Counted from the first letter of the stretch, positions 48,860-60,477 are shown. The stretch is DNA of 64,000 nt from Bacillus manliponensis (GCF_000712595.1 NZ_JOTN01000002.1:1-64000); one strand, 5' to 3'. Translations and numbers: made by a program. Notes: generated by a model from the sequence alone, not told the origin.

Positions 48860-49808
48860 GTACATTCTTTGCTTGATTGAAATAATCTTCTGCTGTTTTT
48901 TTATCTTTCGTAATTTGAGTAACTAATTCGTCAATACCATTAAACTTCTTCTCTTCTCGAATACGCATATGCCATTCAATTTCAACAAGCTCATCATATA
49001 TATCACGCTGGAATGCAAATAAGTGGACTTCAATAGAAAGTTGTTTTTCATTTTCTTTAAAGGTCGGTTTATATCCAATATTACATACACCTTCATACCA
49101 CTCGTTATTCACCTTCATTTTCACTGCATATACACCAGTAGGCGGCAATAAATACTCATCTTGCAAAGCAACATTTGCTGTTGGGAATCCGATTTGACGC
49201 CCTCGTTTATCCCCGTGAACAACTATACCTTCCACTGTATAAAACCTTCCTAAAACAGACGGAATTTGTTCCATTTCTCCATTACGGATATGTTTACGTA
49301 ATAAAGTGGAACTTACCTTCTCCTCTTGAAATTGTACTTTTTCAATCACAGTTTGTGTAAACTCCCCTCTTGCATGAAATGGCAAAGTTTCCATCGTTCC
49401 TTTTCCTAAACGTCCATATGAATAGTCAAAGCCTGCAACAACATGTTTTACATGCAAACCAATAATATAATCATCTACAAATTGCTGTGGTAATAAATTT
49501 GCTAATGTTAGATCAAATTTCACAACATATAACGTATCAATTCCTAAGTTCGCAATAACTTTCTCCTTTATACGTAAAGGAGTAATATACTTTACATGCG
49601 CTTCTTTCTTTCCAAGTACAACAGACGGATGCGGATGAAACGTCATAACAGCACTCTTATATCCTTGTTCATCTGCTATTTGTTTTGCAGTTTGAATGAC
49701 ACGTTGATGCCCTACATGAATACCATCAAAGTAACCTAATGCCATTACAGTAGGCGCTAATTCTATTTTATTTAGTCCGTGGGGATGCGTTAAATGAATG
49801 ACTTTCAT
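48837..49808 (-). CDS. ribF: Bifunctional riboflavin kinase/FAD synthetase
   Basis: Converts riboflavin to FMN and FMN to FAD. The start is set at ATG 49808 (MKVIHLTHPHGLNKIELAPT), with AAGGTG nine bases upstream. The 323 residues show the adenylyltransferase domain (GYFDGIHVGHQRVIQ near 27-41) and the flavokinase domain (GDKRGRQIGFPTANV near 190-205). It sits between truB and rpsO, the conserved Bacillus order; it is known there as ribC. Confidence 0.96.
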   Translation of the reverse strand: MKVIHLTHPHGLNKIELAPTVMALGYFDGIHVGHQRVIQTAKQIADEQGYKSAVMTFHPHPSVVLGKKEAHVKYITPLRIKEKVIANLGIDTLYVVKFDLTLANLLPQQFVDDYIIGLHVKHVVAGFDYSYGRLGKGTMETLPFHARGEFTQTVIEKVQFQEEKVSSTLLRKHIRNGEMEQIPSVLGRFYTVEGIVVHGDKRGRQIGFPTANVALQDEYLLPPTGVYAVKMKVNNEWYEGVCNIGYKPTFKENEKQLSIEVHLFAFQRDIYDELVEIEWHMRIREEKKFNGIDELVTQITKDKKTAEDYFNQAKNVLAFSNEK

Positions 49809-49851
49809 GCTTGAATTCACCTTTTTCTGTAATAATGCTTCTAATTATTCA

Positions 49852-50775
49852 TTATAGCTTCAATTCTTGATTATTCACAAGTACTTTCATCGGTTTTAGC
49901 ATACCAGGACGTTTTGGGTGATGTTCATAAATTGCTAAGCAACGATTCTTTTCATTAAACACCATAATAAAAGGTGCCGTCAAATTTTCTGTATTCGGTA
50001 AAAACATACCATTTTTTACTTTTTCTGCTTGCTCTTCACTTACAACGATTTTTGGAAACTGTCCTAATGCTTCATCAATTGAAATTAAAATAGACTGTAC
50101 TGTTCCATTTTGCATGTTTTGTTCAACTTCTTCAAATGATATGCAATCATTCAACAGAAATTCTCCCGACGCTGTTCGCACTAAATGAGACATATGTGCA
50201 GGAAATCCTAACTTTTCACCAATCATCACCGCTAATGTTCTTACATATGTTCCTTTACTACACGTTACGCGGAAACGAAATGAAATCGTTTCTCCTTCAT
50301 ACGTTTCACGATTATCTAATAAAGCAAACTCTTGAACTGTAATTGTACGAACAGGGCGCTCTACTTCAATTCCCGCTCTCGCATATTCATATAACTTTTT
50401 ACCGTTTATTTTTACAGCTGAATACATTGGTGGAACTTGCTCAATCGTTCCAGTTAATTCGGCAAATACTTTTTCAATCTCTTCACGTGTAATCGTACGA
50501 TCTACAGTTCTTTTGTCAACAACCTCACCAGAAGAGTCTTCTGTTGTCGTTGAAAAACCAAGTGTAACTTCACCTTCATATGTTTTCGTTTCACTCGTTA
50601 AAAATTGAGCAATTTTTGTTGCACGCCCTACGCAAATTGGCAATACACCTGTTACATCTGGATCTAATGTTCCTGTATGACCGATGCGCTTTTCCTTTAG
50701 TATTTTTCGCAATTTAAACACACAATCATGTGAAGTCATCCCTTTTGGTTTATGTAAAAGTAATACACCTTCCAT
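49852..50775 (-). CDS. truB: tRNA pseudouridine(55) synthase
   Basis: Makes pseudouridine 55 in the T arm of tRNA. The start is set at ATG 50775 (MEGVLLLHKPKGMTSHDCVF), with GAGGTG six bases upstream; a GTG three codons earlier overlaps the ribosome site. The 307 residues contain KRIGHTGTLDPDVTGVLPIC with the catalytic Asp near 39, and the C-terminal PUA-like region. The hairpin at 50831-50854 partly separates it from rbfA. Confidence 0.96.
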   Translation of the reverse strand: MEGVLLLHKPKGMTSHDCVFKLRKILKEKRIGHTGTLDPDVTGVLPICVGRATKIAQFLTSETKTYEGEVTLGFSTTTEDSSGEVVDKRTVDRTITREEIEKVFAELTGTIEQVPPMYSAVKINGKKLYEYARAGIEVERPVRTITVQEFALLDNRETYEGETISFRFRVTCSKGTYVRTLAVMIGEKLGFPAHMSHLVRTASGEFLLNDCISFEEVEQNMQNGTVQSILISIDEALGQFPKIVVSEEQAEKVKNGMFLPNTENLTAPFIMVFNEKNRCLAIYEHHPKRPGMLKPMKVLVNNQELKL

Positions 50776-50830
50776 CTTATTCACCTCATCAATTTCTTAC
50801 TATGTAAAAATCCTCTCATACCTGAAAAAA

Positions 50831-50854
50831 ATGGATAGACAATTGTCTATCCAT
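50831..50854 (-). terminator. Terminator-like hairpin between rbfA and truB
   Basis: The palindrome ATGGATAGACAA/TTGTCTATCCAT is followed on the minus strand by TTTTTTT. It begins at the rbfA stop, inside what is usually one infB-rbfA-truB transcript. Confidence 0.8.
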
Positions 50855-51210
50855 TATTCCTCGCTTTTGCTTTCTTTATTTATTTGATGTAACAGAGTAT
50901 CAATTCTGTGTCCATACCCGATAGACTCATCAAACTCAAACGAGATTTCTGGTGTTTTACGAAGGCGGATACGCTGTCCGATTTCAGAACGGATAAATCC
51001 TTTTGCCTTCGCTAACCCTTTTAACGTATTTTCTTTCTGCTCTTCGTCTCCTAAAACAGAAATATATACTGTTGCAAGTTGTAAGTCTCCACTTACTCTT
51101 ACATCTGTTACTGTAACAAAACCAACACGTGGGTCTTTAATTTTACGACTAATAATGTCGCCTAATTCTTTTTTCATTTGCTCACCCACACGGTTTGCAC
51201 GTTGTTTCAT
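50854..51210 (-). CDS. rbfA: Ribosome-binding factor A
   Basis: RbfA acts late in 30S maturation, near the 5' end helix of 16S rRNA. The 118-residue protein has the KH-like RbfA fold ([59 protein letters not shown]). It lies 13 bases downstream of ylxP. Confidence 0.97.
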   Translation of the reverse strand: MKQRANRVGEQMKKELGDIISRKIKDPRVGFVTVTDVRVSGDLQLATVYISVLGDEEQKENTLKGLAKAKGFIRSEIGQRIRLRKTPEISFEFDESIGYGHRIDTLLHQINKESKSEE

Positions 51211-51223
51211 ACTATCACCTCAT

Positions 51224-51505
51224 TCAATACCATTCCAGTCGTGTGATCGTACGTTCAATTTCAGGAAAAGAGTCTATGTATTCTAGCACACGATTCATTT
51301 CTTTCTCACATACGACACGATTTGAGGATACAGAAACGATTGCAATTTCAGCGCGTTGCCATAAGTCCTGGTGACCAACTTCACTAACAGCTACATTGTA
51401 CCTTTGTTTTAAGCGAGTTAACACGCGCTGTAAAATTGCTCGTTTTTCTTTTAAAGAGTGTACATCGTATATGATGCATTCGCAGGAGAGCGAAGCGACA
51501 ATCAT
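51224..51505 (-). CDS. ylxP: YlxP, DUF503 protein
   Basis: A 93-residue conserved protein of the DUF503 family ([40 protein letters not shown]). Family members have been implicated in ribosome assembly. Its start overlaps the infB stop by four bases. The function is not assigned from sequence alone. Confidence 0.93.
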   Translation of the reverse strand: MIVASLSCECIIYDVHSLKEKRAILQRVLTRLKQRYNVAVSEVGHQDLWQRAEIAIVSVSSNRVVCEKEMNRVLEYIDSFPEIERTITRLEWY

Positions 51506-53568
51506 CGCTTCACTTCTTCCATAACGTAAGCTTCAATAACGTCTCCCTCTTTAAGATCATTATATCTCTCGATTGTAATACCACACTCGTAGTTTTGTGC
51601 AACTTCTTTCACATCATCTTTAAAACGCTTTAACGTATCAAGTTGACCTTCGAAGACTACAACACCATCACGGATAATACGCACGCCGCTGTCGCGTGTG
51701 ATTTTACCATCAGTTACGTAACATCCTGCAATTGTTCCAACTTTTGAAACTTTAAATGTTTGACGAACTTCAGCTTGGCCGATTACTTTTTCTTCGAATT
51801 CAGGATCAAGCATACCTTGCATTGCCGCTTCAATCTCTTCAATTACTTTGTAAATGATACGATGCAGACGAACATCAACATTTTCTACTTCTGCTGTACG
51901 CTTCGCATTCACATCTGGACGCACGTTAAATCCAATTACAATTGCATTCGATGCAGAAGCTAAAATAATATCAGACTCTGTGATTGCACCTACGCCTGTA
52001 TGGATAATTTTCACTTTTACGCCTTCAACATCAATTTTACGAAGTGACGCAGCCATTGCTTCTACAGAACCTTGTACGTCTGCTTTCACAATTAAGTTAA
52101 TCTCTTTTACGTCGCCTTCTTTAATTTGTTGGAATAAATCTTCAAGGCTTAATTTAGACTTCTCACCACGCTGTGCAAGTAATGCTTCCTGCGCACGAGA
52201 TTCACCAATTTGACGAGCTTTCTTCTCATCAGCAAATGCCATGAAACGATCTCCAGCTTGTGGTACTTCATTTAAACCAGTGATTTCAACTGGTGTAGAA
52301 GGTCCAGCCACTTTTACGCGGCGTCCAATGTCATTTACCATTGCACGAACACGTCCATATGATGTTCCAACAACAATTGGATCACCAACACGTAACGTAC
52401 CGTTTTGAACAAGTAATGTTGCAATTGTTCCTTTACCTTTATCAAGCTGAGCTTCAATTACAGTACCAGTTGCATAACGATCTGGATTTGCTTTAAATTC
52501 TTCTACCTCACTTACAAGAATAATCATCTCTAGTAAGTTATCGATACCTTCGCCTTTAATTGCTGAAATCGGTACAAAGATTGTATCTCCGCCCCATGCT
52601 TCTGGTACTAGTTCGTATTCTGTTAACTCTTGCATTACACGGTCTGGATTTGCTGACGGTTTGTCCATTTTGTTTACAGCAACGATAATTGGTACGCCTG
52701 CCGCTTTCGCATGGCTAATTGCCTCTACTGTTTGTGGCATAACACCGTCATCAGCCGCTACAACAAGAATTGTAATATCTGTAACTTGAGCACCACGAGC
52801 ACGCATTGTTGTAAATGCTGCGTGACCAGGTGTATCTAAGAATGTAATCTTTTTATCAGCTACATCAACTTGGTATGCACCAATATGCTGCGTGATTCCA
52901 CCCGCTTCTCCTGCAGTTACTTTTGAGTTACGAATAGAGTCAAGTAACGTCGTTTTACCATGGTCAACGTGACCCATAATTGTAACAACTGCTGGACGCT
53001 CTTGTAAGTTTTCTTCACTTTCTTGCTCATCCATGAATGTTTCAAACTCTGTTTCACTAACAACAATTTCTTCTTCTACTTCAATACCATAATCACCAGC
53101 AATTAACTCGATTGTATCTTTATCTAAGTCTTGGTTAATTGTTGCCATAATACCTAGCATGAAGAGCTTTTTAATAATTTCTGATGGCTCTTTGCCAAGT
53201 TTTTTTGCAAGTTCACTTACTGTAAGAGATCCAACAAATGTAATTTTATCTGGAGTTTCTACAGCAGGAGCTTGTTGTCTTCCAGCAAAGTTATCTTGAC
53301 GTTTGTCTTGATTTCCTTTGCCTTTCTTTTTCTTTTTATTACTATTCTTTTTACTGCGTACAACTTTTTCTTCTACTTCAAACTCATCTGCAACAGAAGT
53401 TTTTTCTGTGCTTTCATTATATTGACTATCTAATTTGTTTACTACTTCATCATCTAACATCGCCATATGATTAGAAACCTCGATATTCATTTCTTTTAGT
53501 TTTGTAATAATCTCTTTACTAGATACGTTTTGATTCTTCGCATATTCGTATACTCGAATTTTACTCAT
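51502..53568 (-). CDS. infB: Translation initiation factor IF-2
   Basis: A GTPase that places fMet-tRNA on the 30S subunit and promotes subunit joining. The start is set at ATG 53568 ([20 protein letters not shown]), with GGGGGTGAAGG in front. The 688 residues have an N-terminal IF2_N helical part, a Lys-rich tract (about 70-85), a second IF2_N (about 110-160), then the G domain: [13 protein letters not shown] near 198-210, [15 protein letters not shown] and [11 protein letters not shown], followed by domains II, III and IV. Part of the nusA-ylxR-ylxQ-infB-ylxP-rbfA operon. Confidence 0.98.
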   Translation of the reverse strand: MSKIRVYEYAKNQNVSSKEIITKLKEMNIEVSNHMAMLDDEVVNKLDSQYNESTEKTSVADEFEVEEKVVRSKKNSNKKKKKGKGNQDKRQDNFAGRQQAPAVETPDKITFVGSLTVSELAKKLGKEPSEIIKKLFMLGIMATINQDLDKDTIELIAGDYGIEVEEEIVVSETEFETFMDEQESEENLQERPAVVTIMGHVDHGKTTLLDSIRNSKVTAGEAGGITQHIGAYQVDVADKKITFLDTPGHAAFTTMRARGAQVTDITILVVAADDGVMPQTVEAISHAKAAGVPIIVAVNKMDKPSANPDRVMQELTEYELVPEAWGGDTIFVPISAIKGEGIDNLLEMIILVSEVEEFKANPDRYATGTVIEAQLDKGKGTIATLLVQNGTLRVGDPIVVGTSYGRVRAMVNDIGRRVKVAGPSTPVEITGLNEVPQAGDRFMAFADEKKARQIGESRAQEALLAQRGEKSKLSLEDLFQQIKEGDVKEINLIVKADVQGSVEAMAASLRKIDVEGVKVKIIHTGVGAITESDIILASASNAIVIGFNVRPDVNAKRTAEVENVDVRLHRIIYKVIEEIEAAMQGMLDPEFEEKVIGQAEVRQTFKVSKVGTIAGCYVTDGKITRDSGVRIIRDGVVVFEGQLDTLKRFKDDVKEVAQNYECGITIERYNDLKEGDVIEAYVMEEVKR

Positions 53569-53572
53569 ACCT

Positions 53573-53884
53573 TCACCCCCGGTAAGTTGTATCGAGCATG
53601 CTTTGCAGCTTTTTCGCAAAACCGTCATCTAACACCGCTACAACGACGCGTTCTTCTCTCCCAATCGCATGCCCTAACTGTTGTCGATTTTCGACTTTTC
53701 TCATTGGTACGTTGTAGTAGGTAGTCTTGTCTGTAATACGCTTCGTTGTATTTGCTGAGGCGTCTTCTGCAAGTAACACAAGTTTTGCCTTGCCACTTCG
53801 AACTTCTTTTAATACGAGTTCTTCACCCGATGTAATCTTTCGTGCTCGATTTGCTAGTCCTAAAAACGATTTCCAATTGGACAC
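53573..53884 (-). CDS. ylxQ: YlxQ, L7Ae-type K-turn binding ribosomal protein homologue
   Basis: A 103-residue protein of the L7Ae/L30e family ([40 protein letters not shown]), probably binding kink-turn RNA. It starts at GTG 53884, directly next to the rnpM stop. In B. subtilis the orthologue is named RplGA/YlxQ. Confidence 0.94.
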   Translation of the reverse strand: MSNWKSFLGLANRARKITSGEELVLKEVRSGKAKLVLLAEDASANTTKRITDKTTYYNVPMRKVENRQQLGHAIGREERVVVAVLDDGFAKKLQSMLDTTYRG

Positions 53885-54157
53885 TTACTTCGACTCCTTC
53901 TCTACAAGTTCAAGTAGCTCTTCGTAAAGGGAGTCATCAATTTTCGCCTTTAAGTGATGTTCCAAAACGTTTTTCTTTTGCGCTTGTAAAATGCATTCTT
54001 TATCTCTCGACAAATATGCACCGCGTCCTGATTTTTTTCCTGTTACATCAATGGACACTTCGCCCTCTTTGGAACGAACAATGCGAATGAGCTCGCGTTT
54101 TGATTTCATCTCTTGCGTCGCAATACATTTTCGTAACGGAACTTTTCGATTGCTCAC
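53885..54157 (-). CDS. rnpM: YlxR/RnpM, RNase P modulator family
   Basis: A small basic protein of the YlxR family ([39 protein letters not shown]). In B. subtilis the orthologue binds the RNase P RNA and modulates its activity. I place the start at GTG 54157 (reads [10 protein letters not shown]), six bases after GAGGTG. ATG 54163 and GTG 54166 are also in frame but lie inside or against the ribosome site. 90 residues. Confidence 0.92.
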   Translation of the reverse strand: MSNRKVPLRKCIATQEMKSKRELIRIVRSKEGEVSIDVTGKKSGRGAYLSRDKECILQAQKKNVLEHHLKAKIDDSLYEELLELVEKESK

Positions 54158-54168
54158 AATCATCACCT

Positions 54169-55272
54169 CTATTCGATTTCGTCTTCAACTGAATCGAATG
54201 CGATCATGTTATCTTCTTCTTCTGCTAAAAGTCCTAGTTGGTTCGCATCAGACTCGCTTTTAATATCAATTTTCCAGCCTGTTAATTTCGCTGCAAGGCG
54301 TGCGTTTTGTCCACGCTTACCAATTGCTAATGAAAGTTGGTGATCTGGAACAATAACAGTTGTTGCTTTTTCTTCTTCATTTACAAGAACTTTTACAACT
54401 TGTGATGGACTAAGTGCATTTGCTACATATTCCACTGGATCATTAGACCAGTTTACAATGTCAATCTTCTCACCTTTTAGCTCATCAACAATACGTTGTA
54501 CACGTTGTCCTTTCGGGCCTACACAAGAGCCAACTGGATCAACATCAATGTTTTCAGCATATACAGAGATTTTTGAACGATCTCCAGCTTCACGTGCCAC
54601 AGAACGAATCTCTACAGTTCCATCATAAATTTCAGGAACTTCCATTTCAAATAGACGTTTTAAAAGGCCCGGATGTGTACGAGATACGTAAATTTGTGGC
54701 CCTTTTGTTGTCTTTTCTACCTTTGTAATAAAGACGCGAATACGATCATGTGGTTTGTACTGCTCATTTGGCATTTGCTCACTTACAGGTAAAAGCGCTT
54801 CTACTTTCCCTAAGCTTACGTAAATGAAGCGTGCATCTTGACGTTGTACGATTCCCACCATGATGTCCTCTTCACGGTCACTAAACTCAGAATAAATAAT
54901 GCCTCGCTCTGCTTCACGCACACGTTGCGTCACAACCTGTTTTGCAGTTTGTGCAGCAATGCGTCCAAAGTCTTTTGGCGTTACTTCAATTTCTAGTACA
55001 TCGCCTTCTTGATAGTTCGGATGAATTTGTCTTGCTTCTTCAACAGAAATTTCAAGACGTGGGTCAAACACATTTTCAACAACGTCTTTACGTGCTAACA
55101 CTTGAATTGAGCCTACTTCAGGGTTAAAGCTAACACGTACGTTTTGTGCCTGGTTAAAATTGCGTTTATAAGCAGAGATTAAAGCTGCTTCAATCGCATC
55201 AATAATAATATCTTTGCTAATACCTTTTTCTTGTTCTAATACGAGCAAAGCATCTAGCAATTCAGTGCTCAT
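54169..55272 (-). CDS. nusA: Transcription termination/antitermination protein NusA
   Basis: NusA binds RNA polymerase and stimulates pausing and termination. The 367 residues show the N-terminal polymerase-binding domain ([20 protein letters not shown]), an S1 domain ([20 protein letters not shown]), two KH domains ([20 protein letters not shown], and the [20 protein letters not shown] region) and a short acidic tail. The length is typical for Firmicutes, which lack the extra C-terminal repeats of E. coli. The rimP leader upstream has a terminator-like hairpin, fitting NusA autoregulation. Confidence 0.98.
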   Translation of the reverse strand: MSTELLDALLVLEQEKGISKDIIIDAIEAALISAYKRNFNQAQNVRVSFNPEVGSIQVLARKDVVENVFDPRLEISVEEARQIHPNYQEGDVLEIEVTPKDFGRIAAQTAKQVVTQRVREAERGIIYSEFSDREEDIMVGIVQRQDARFIYVSLGKVEALLPVSEQMPNEQYKPHDRIRVFITKVEKTTKGPQIYVSRTHPGLLKRLFEMEVPEIYDGTVEIRSVAREAGDRSKISVYAENIDVDPVGSCVGPKGQRVQRIVDELKGEKIDIVNWSNDPVEYVANALSPSQVVKVLVNEEEKATTVIVPDHQLSLAIGKRGQNARLAAKLTGWKIDIKSESDANQLGLLAEEEDNMIAFDSVEDEIE

Positions 55273-55289
55273 GAAGATCCCCCTTCTTA

Positions 55290-55760
55290 CTAAAACGTAA
55301 CTGCAAGTCGCGCATTTGCAACTTTATCCATTGGAATTTGGATTTCTTTTTTACGCGTTTTAATTGTTAATAATAATGTAATTGTTGTTCCATCGTATGC
55401 GAGTAGTTTTCCTTCAAACATCTTTTCACCATCAATCGGCTCATATGTTTTCAGTGCAACTTGCTTATCTATTGCTTGTTCAAAGTCTTTTTCTTTCTTT
55501 AAAGGACGCTCTGCCCCTGGGGACGAAACATCCAAAAAGTAAAGATGAGGAATTGGATCCTCTTTATCTAAAACTTCGCTTAGACGTTCACTTACTGCAC
55601 CACACTCTTCAATGTCTACACCTTTCTCAGAGTCGATAAATATGCGTAAGAACCAGTCTTTTCCTTCTTTTACATATTCCACATCAACTAGTTCGAGATT
55701 TAATTCTTCGACAATTGGCTGCGCAAGTGCTTCAACAATTTCTGTAACTTTCTTATCCAT
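55290..55760 (-). CDS. rimP: Ribosome maturation factor RimP
   Basis: RimP assists early 30S assembly. The start is set at ATG 55760 ([20 protein letters not shown]), with AAAGGAGG upstream; the longest frame adds 18 residues. The 156 residues contain the family signature [20 protein letters not shown] and [14 protein letters not shown]. First gene of the rimP-nusA-infB operon, 17 bases before nusA. Confidence 0.97.
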   Translation of the reverse strand: MDKKVTEIVEALAQPIVEELNLELVDVEYVKEGKDWFLRIFIDSEKGVDIEECGAVSERLSEVLDKEDPIPHLYFLDVSSPGAERPLKKEKDFEQAIDKQVALKTYEPIDGEKMFEGKLLAYDGTTITLLLTIKTRKKEIQIPMDKVANARLAVTF

Positions 55761-56036
55761 AAACAGCCTCCTTTCTGCCGCCATGTACCATTTGAAAGAA
55801 TATGTTTTAATCATTTCTTCATTATTCTTTCTCGTTAGCTAACAAAAGCCCCTGCCATATAGCAGGGAATATCTGTCTTAGTATTACCAAATTTAAGAAG
55901 TAAAACTTGTAACAAAATATGTATATACGACAGAAGCGTCTACATAAATTTGAGACGCAGAAACGTAGATAGTAACACGAAAGAGTGGGTTTCCCCACTC
56001 TTTTTTTCAAAAAATATACATGACATGGTTATCTCG
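55761..56036 (-). promoter_or_regulatory. rimP-nusA operon leader with attenuator
   Basis: The minus-strand leader is about 275 bases. Near its 5' end is AGAGTGGG/CCCACTCT (55983-56005), then GCGTCT/AGACGC in the middle (55936-55959), then CCCTGC/GCAGGG (55847-55866) followed by GCTTTTGTTAGC. This last hairpin with a broken T tract is the expected form of a NusA-dependent terminator. In B. subtilis nusA is reported to limit its own operon by NusA-stimulated termination in this leader. The first hairpin also has T7 on the plus strand, but no plus-strand gene is seen. Confidence 0.7.
55844..55866 (-). terminator. Leader terminator (attenuator) of rimP-nusA
   Basis: CCCTGCTATATGGCAGGG followed by GCTTTTGTT on the minus strand. 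The T tract is weak, which fits dependence on NusA. Confidence 0.75.
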
Positions 56037-56042
56037 CTTATT

Positions 56043-56071
56043 AGTATAGCATAGCAAACATTGTTTTGCAA
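56043..56071 (-). promoter_or_regulatory. Sigma-A promoter of the rimP-nusA operon
   Basis: The minus strand has TTGCAA (56066-56071), 17 bases and TATACT (56043-56048), the latter extended as TGCTATACT. It lies about 15 bases after the polC stop; no terminator separates polC from it. Confidence 0.85.
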
Positions 56072-56087
56072 AGACTTTTACTGTCCT

Positions 56088-59000
56088 CTAAAACAGTGAT
56101 AACTGGTTTTGATCAGGTAAGTCTCCTAAACAACCTTGACTATCTAAATACTCAATAATTGTCTTTGAAACTTTACTACGTTGCTGTAAGTCCTCTTTTG
56201 ATAAAAACTCACCATTTTCACGTGCTTCAACAATACTGATAGCCGCATTTGTTCCAAGTCCAGGTACTGCGTTAAATGGCGGAATAAGCGTATCTCCATC
56301 AATAATAAACTCCGTTGCACTAGATCGGTATAAATCCACCTTTTGGAAGGAATAACCTCGTTCACACATCTCAAGAGACATTTCTAACACCGTTAATAAA
56401 CTCTTCTCTTTTGGCGAAGCATCCAACCCTTTTTGTGCAATCTCATCAATTTTCACACGAATTGTCGCCGATCCTTTTACCATTGATTCTAAATCGAAAT
56501 CATCAGCACGAACCGTGAAGTACGCTGCGTAGAACAACAACGCAAAATGGACTTTAAAATAAGCAATACGAACGGCCATTAATACATATGCAGCGGCGTG
56601 TGCCTTCGGGAACATATACTTAATTTTCTTACATGAATCAATATACCAACCAGGTACATTGTTTTTACGCATTTCTTCTTCCCATTCTTCAGGAACACCT
56701 TTACCTTTACGAACAGACTCCATAATTTTGAACGCAAGCGACGGTTCTAATCCTTGATAAATTAAGTAAACCATTATGTCATCACGACAACCGATAACTT
56801 CACTTAACGTACATGTACCGTTATAAATGAGTTCATTTGCATTTCCAAGCCATACGTCTGTACCGTGAGATAATCCTGAAATTTGGACAAGTTCCGAGAA
56901 TGTAGTCGGCTTTGTTTCTTCTAACATTTGACGAACGAATTTCGTCCCAAACTCCGGGATACCTAGCGTACCTGTTTTACAGTTAATTTGTTCTTCTGTT
57001 ACACCAAGTGATTCTGGTCCTGAAAAGATTTTCATTACTTCTGGATCATCAGTCGGAATTGTCTTCGGATCAACTCCACTCAAATCTTGAAGCATACGAA
57101 TAACGGTCGGATCATCATGTCCGAGTATATCAAGCTTTAATAAATTATCATGAATAGAATGGAAATCAAAGTGTGTCGTTTTCCATTCAGCTCCTAAAGA
57201 ATCTGCGGGAAACTGAATAGGGGTAAAATCAAATACATCCATGTAATCTGGCACAACGATAATTCCACCTGGATGCTGACCGGTTGTACGTTTTACACCA
57301 GTACAACCTGCTACAAGACGATCCACTTCCGCGCCTCGTATCGTTAAGTTATGATCAGATGCATATCCTTTCACATATCCATACGCTGTTTTTTCTGCAA
57401 CTGTACCAATTGTTCCAGCACGATATACATACTCTTCACCAAACAGCACTTTCGTATAGTTATGTGCACGCGGTTGATATTCTCCGGAGAAGTTCAAATC
57501 GATATCCGGTACCTTATCCCCTTTAAATCCAAGGAACGTTTCAAACGGAATATCATGTCCGTCTTTTTTATAAGCAACATGACAGGTCGGGCAGTCTTTA
57601 TCCGGTAAATCGAATCCAGAACCAACCGATCCATCATTAAAGAACTCTGACTGTTTACAAATTGGACAAACGTAATGCGGTGGCAATGGGTTTACTTCTG
57701 TAATCTCCATCATCGTTGCAACAAATGAAGACCCTACCGATCCACGTGATCCAACTAAGTAACCATCAATTAATGATTTTTTCACGAGTTTATGTGAAAT
57801 TAAATAAATAACTGCGAATCCATGACCGATAATACTTTTTAATTCTTTTTCAATACGAGCTTCTACTAGTTCTGGTAGTTCTTCACCGTAAATGCTATGT
57901 GCCATTTTGTACGTCATTTCACGTGTTTCTTCATCTGCCCCTTCAATTTTCGGCGTATATAAGTCATCTTTTACAGGCTTGACGTCCCCAATCATTGAAG
58001 CAACTTTTTGTGTATTTGTTATAACAATCTCTTTTGCCTTTTCTTCTCCTAAAAACGAGAAACATTCCAGCATTTCGTCTGTTGTCCTAAAGTACACTGG
58101 AGGCAATGTGTGACGATTTAGCGGATTGGCACCACCTTGTGAACTTACTAAAATTTTACGGTACATCGCATCTTCCGGATTTAAATAATGTACATTCCCT
58201 GTTGCAACAACCGGCTTACCTAGCGTTTCACCTAATTTTACTAAGTTCGAAATAATTGTTTTTAATTGTCCTTCATCACGCACAAGTTCCAGTTCAACTA
58301 AATGCCTAATGACTACTGGCGGCATTACTTCAATATAATCATAAAACTGAGCGATTTCTTCCACTTCTTCTGGAGCCTTTTGCATCATTGCCTCAAATAC
58401 TTCTCCCTTATCACAAGCCGTACCAACCAATATGCCTTCGCGGTACTTTTTTAATAAAGAGCGGGGGATGCGTGGTACACGGTAAAAATATTGAAGGTGC
58501 GAATACGACACGAGTTTATACAAGTTTTTTAGTCCTTCATCAGATGTTGCAAGAAGCGTTACATGATTTGGACGCCCACGTTTATATGCATCACCTTGTC
58601 CCATGCTGTCATTTAGCTGATCATGATATTCAAATCCTTTTGCAATCACATCTTTTAACATCTTTACAAGTAGATATCCTGTTGCCTCTGTATCGTAGAT
58701 AGCACGGTGATGCTGCGTCAATTCAATATCCATCTTTTTACAAAGTGTGTTTAAGCGATGGTTTTTCATTTCCGGGAATAAGAAACGTGCTAACTCAAGT
58801 GTGTCAATAACTGGGTTTATCGGTTTTTCAAGACCACTCTTTTTAAAACCAACATTCAAAAAGCCCATATCAAAGCTTGCGTTATGAGCGACTAACGTAT
58901 GGTCATCCATCCACTCTTGGAACTTTTTAAACACAACTTCCACTTCTGGTGCATCGGTTAACATATCATCTGTAATACCCGTTAACTCAATAATTGTTGC

Positions 59001-60392
59001 TGATAACGGCTGATGCGGGTTTGCAAAAGATTCAAAGCGGTCAATAATTTCTCCGCCCTTTATCTTTACAGCAGCAAGTTCAATAACGGTATCGTATACA
59101 GCTGATAGCCCTGTCGTCTCAACGTCGAATACAACATATGTTTCATCAGCAAGCAACCTATGTTCTTCGTTGTAAGCAATTGGAACCCCATCATTAACAA
59201 GATTCGCTTCCACACCGTAAAGGACTTTAATACCTGATTTCTTTCCGGCAGAATATGCCTCTGGGAATGACTGAGCAACTGCATGGTCAGTTACAGCAAC
59301 TGCTTCATGTCCCCACTTTGCAGCTTGTCCTACAAGTGTAGATACAGATGTAACAGCATCCATTTGACTCATCGGTGTGTGAAGATGAAGCTCGACCCGT
59401 TTTTCTCCTTCAGGTGCTTTATCTTTACGTGATGGGCCCGTTATTTCATTAATATCGTTTGCGATCATCACTAAATCACGTACAAATGTATCATTTTGTA
59501 CCGAACCACGTGCTTTCACCCACATTCCTTTCTTCAACATTTGAAGAAGCGGAATATCCTCTTTATCACGGGAGAACATTTTAATCATAATAGAATCTGT
59601 ATAGTCCGTAATCTTTAATGTTAACAACGTTCTTCCGCTACGTAACTCTTTCGTTTCTACATCAAAGACATAACCTTGAACCGTTTTGCGACGTTCTTCA
59701 TCTTGAATTTCACGAAGAGGTGTTACTTCTTCGTCTGGCTTAATTAAGTAACCAAGAGTAATCGGTCCTTCATGAGCTGGCTCATCCCGCTCTTCTGCTT
59801 GCTTTTTCGCCATCTCTTCCATCGCTTGTATCACGCGCTGACGATCTTCTTCCTTTGTTTGCTCACGGAACTTTTGAACTTCCTCGTCATTTTGTTTCAC
59901 ATTCGTTTCAATTTGAAAACGTGGAAACCCAAACACTTCATACTGATCCCCTATTGGCTTTGCAAGGTTTTTCTTTACCGTTTGTGCTTCTAAATCGTTA
60001 TTTACATCTAGCAATAACTTTACTCCATTTATATGAGGAGACCTATCTTTTAAATAGGCAAACATCGGAGAGATTTTCACCCTATTTGTACAAAGCGGCC
60101 AATATGCTTGTACATCATCTTCTGTATATTGATTATTTTCTGCCTCTAATAAAAAAGAGGTTTTTGCAATATGTGAAAACGATTGGTGTAATTTAGCTTC
60201 TAGTAACTCATATACTTGCGTCGGTAAAATACGTGGAACTTGTAAATGAAAGCACCAACTTTTGTTCACTTTATCAACAAGTAACTTTTGAATACCGCCG
60301 CCTTGTAAATATTCACTGACAAGGTTTTCTGGAATTTGCAATTGCTCAAGCAAAATTCGAAAACGCTCCTGTTGTTCATTTGTTAACGGCAT
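56088..60392 (-). CDS. polC: DNA polymerase III alpha subunit PolC
   Basis: The replicative polymerase of low-GC Firmicutes. The start is set at ATG 60392 ([20 protein letters not shown]), with AAAGGGG upstream; the longest frame adds 16 residues. The 1434 residues show an OB-fold region (about 225-320), a PHP domain ([16 protein letters not shown] near 333) split by a DnaQ-like proofreading exonuclease ([15 protein letters not shown] near 420), a zinc site (CPICKQ ... CPTC near 905-945), the palm with DIDLNFSGE, helix-hairpin-helix regions, and the C-terminal clamp-binding motif QLSLF as the last residues. Confidence 0.98.
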   Translation of the reverse strand: MPLTNEQQERFRILLEQLQIPENLVSEYLQGGGIQKLLVDKVNKSWCFHLQVPRILPTQVYELLEAKLHQSFSHIAKTSFLLEAENNQYTEDDVQAYWPLCTNRVKISPMFAYLKDRSPHINGVKLLLDVNNDLEAQTVKKNLAKPIGDQYEVFGFPRFQIETNVKQNDEEVQKFREQTKEEDRQRVIQAMEEMAKKQAEERDEPAHEGPITLGYLIKPDEEVTPLREIQDEERRKTVQGYVFDVETKELRSGRTLLTLKITDYTDSIMIKMFSRDKEDIPLLQMLKKGMWVKARGSVQNDTFVRDLVMIANDINEITGPSRKDKAPEGEKRVELHLHTPMSQMDAVTSVSTLVGQAAKWGHEAVAVTDHAVAQSFPEAYSAGKKSGIKVLYGVEANLVNDGVPIAYNEEHRLLADETYVVFDVETTGLSAVYDTVIELAAVKIKGGEIIDRFESFANPHQPLSATIIELTGITDDMLTDAPEVEVVFKKFQEWMDDHTLVAHNASFDMGFLNVGFKKSGLEKPINPVIDTLELARFLFPEMKNHRLNTLCKKMDIELTQHHRAIYDTEATGYLLVKMLKDVIAKGFEYHDQLNDSMGQGDAYKRGRPNHVTLLATSDEGLKNLYKLVSYSHLQYFYRVPRIPRSLLKKYREGILVGTACDKGEVFEAMMQKAPEEVEEIAQFYDYIEVMPPVVIRHLVELELVRDEGQLKTIISNLVKLGETLGKPVVATGNVHYLNPEDAMYRKILVSSQGGANPLNRHTLPPVYFRTTDEMLECFSFLGEEKAKEIVITNTQKVASMIGDVKPVKDDLYTPKIEGADEETREMTYKMAHSIYGEELPELVEARIEKELKSIIGHGFAVIYLISHKLVKKSLIDGYLVGSRGSVGSSFVATMMEITEVNPLPPHYVCPICKQSEFFNDGSVGSGFDLPDKDCPTCHVAYKKDGHDIPFETFLGFKGDKVPDIDLNFSGEYQPRAHNYTKVLFGEEYVYRAGTIGTVAEKTAYGYVKGYASDHNLTIRGAEVDRLVAGCTGVKRTTGQHPGGIIVVPDYMDVFDFTPIQFPADSLGAEWKTTHFDFHSIHDNLLKLDILGHDDPTVIRMLQDLSGVDPKTIPTDDPEVMKIFSGPESLGVTEEQINCKTGTLGIPEFGTKFVRQMLEETKPTTFSELVQISGLSHGTDVWLGNANELIYNGTCTLSEVIGCRDDIMVYLIYQGLEPSLAFKIMESVRKGKGVPEEWEEEMRKNNVPGWYIDSCKKIKYMFPKAHAAAYVLMAVRIAYFKVHFALLFYAAYFTVRADDFDLESMVKGSATIRVKIDEIAQKGLDASPKEKSLLTVLEMSLEMCERGYSFQKVDLYRSSATEFIIDGDTLIPPFNAVPGLGTNAAISIVEARENGEFLSKEDLQQRSKVSKTIIEYLDSQGCLGDLPDQNQLSLF

Positions 60393-60445
60393 GCGCAATC
60401 CCCTTTCATCGTATTTAAAAAATTCAAATACTCTTTTCATAGAAA

Positions 60446-60477
60446 GAGAAGGTACCTCATGATGAGGTACCTCTTCT
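60446..60477 (-). terminator. Terminator of proS
   Basis: GAGGTACCTCA/TGAGGTACCT extended by AAGA/TTCT, followed by CTCTTTCT on the minus strand. It abuts the proS stop. Confidence 0.75.

Noticed and set aside
55900-56008. Possible plus-strand small RNA ending in CCCCACTCTTTTTTT
   Set aside because: No plus-strand promoter found; the hairpins are better explained as the rimP leader on the minus strand.
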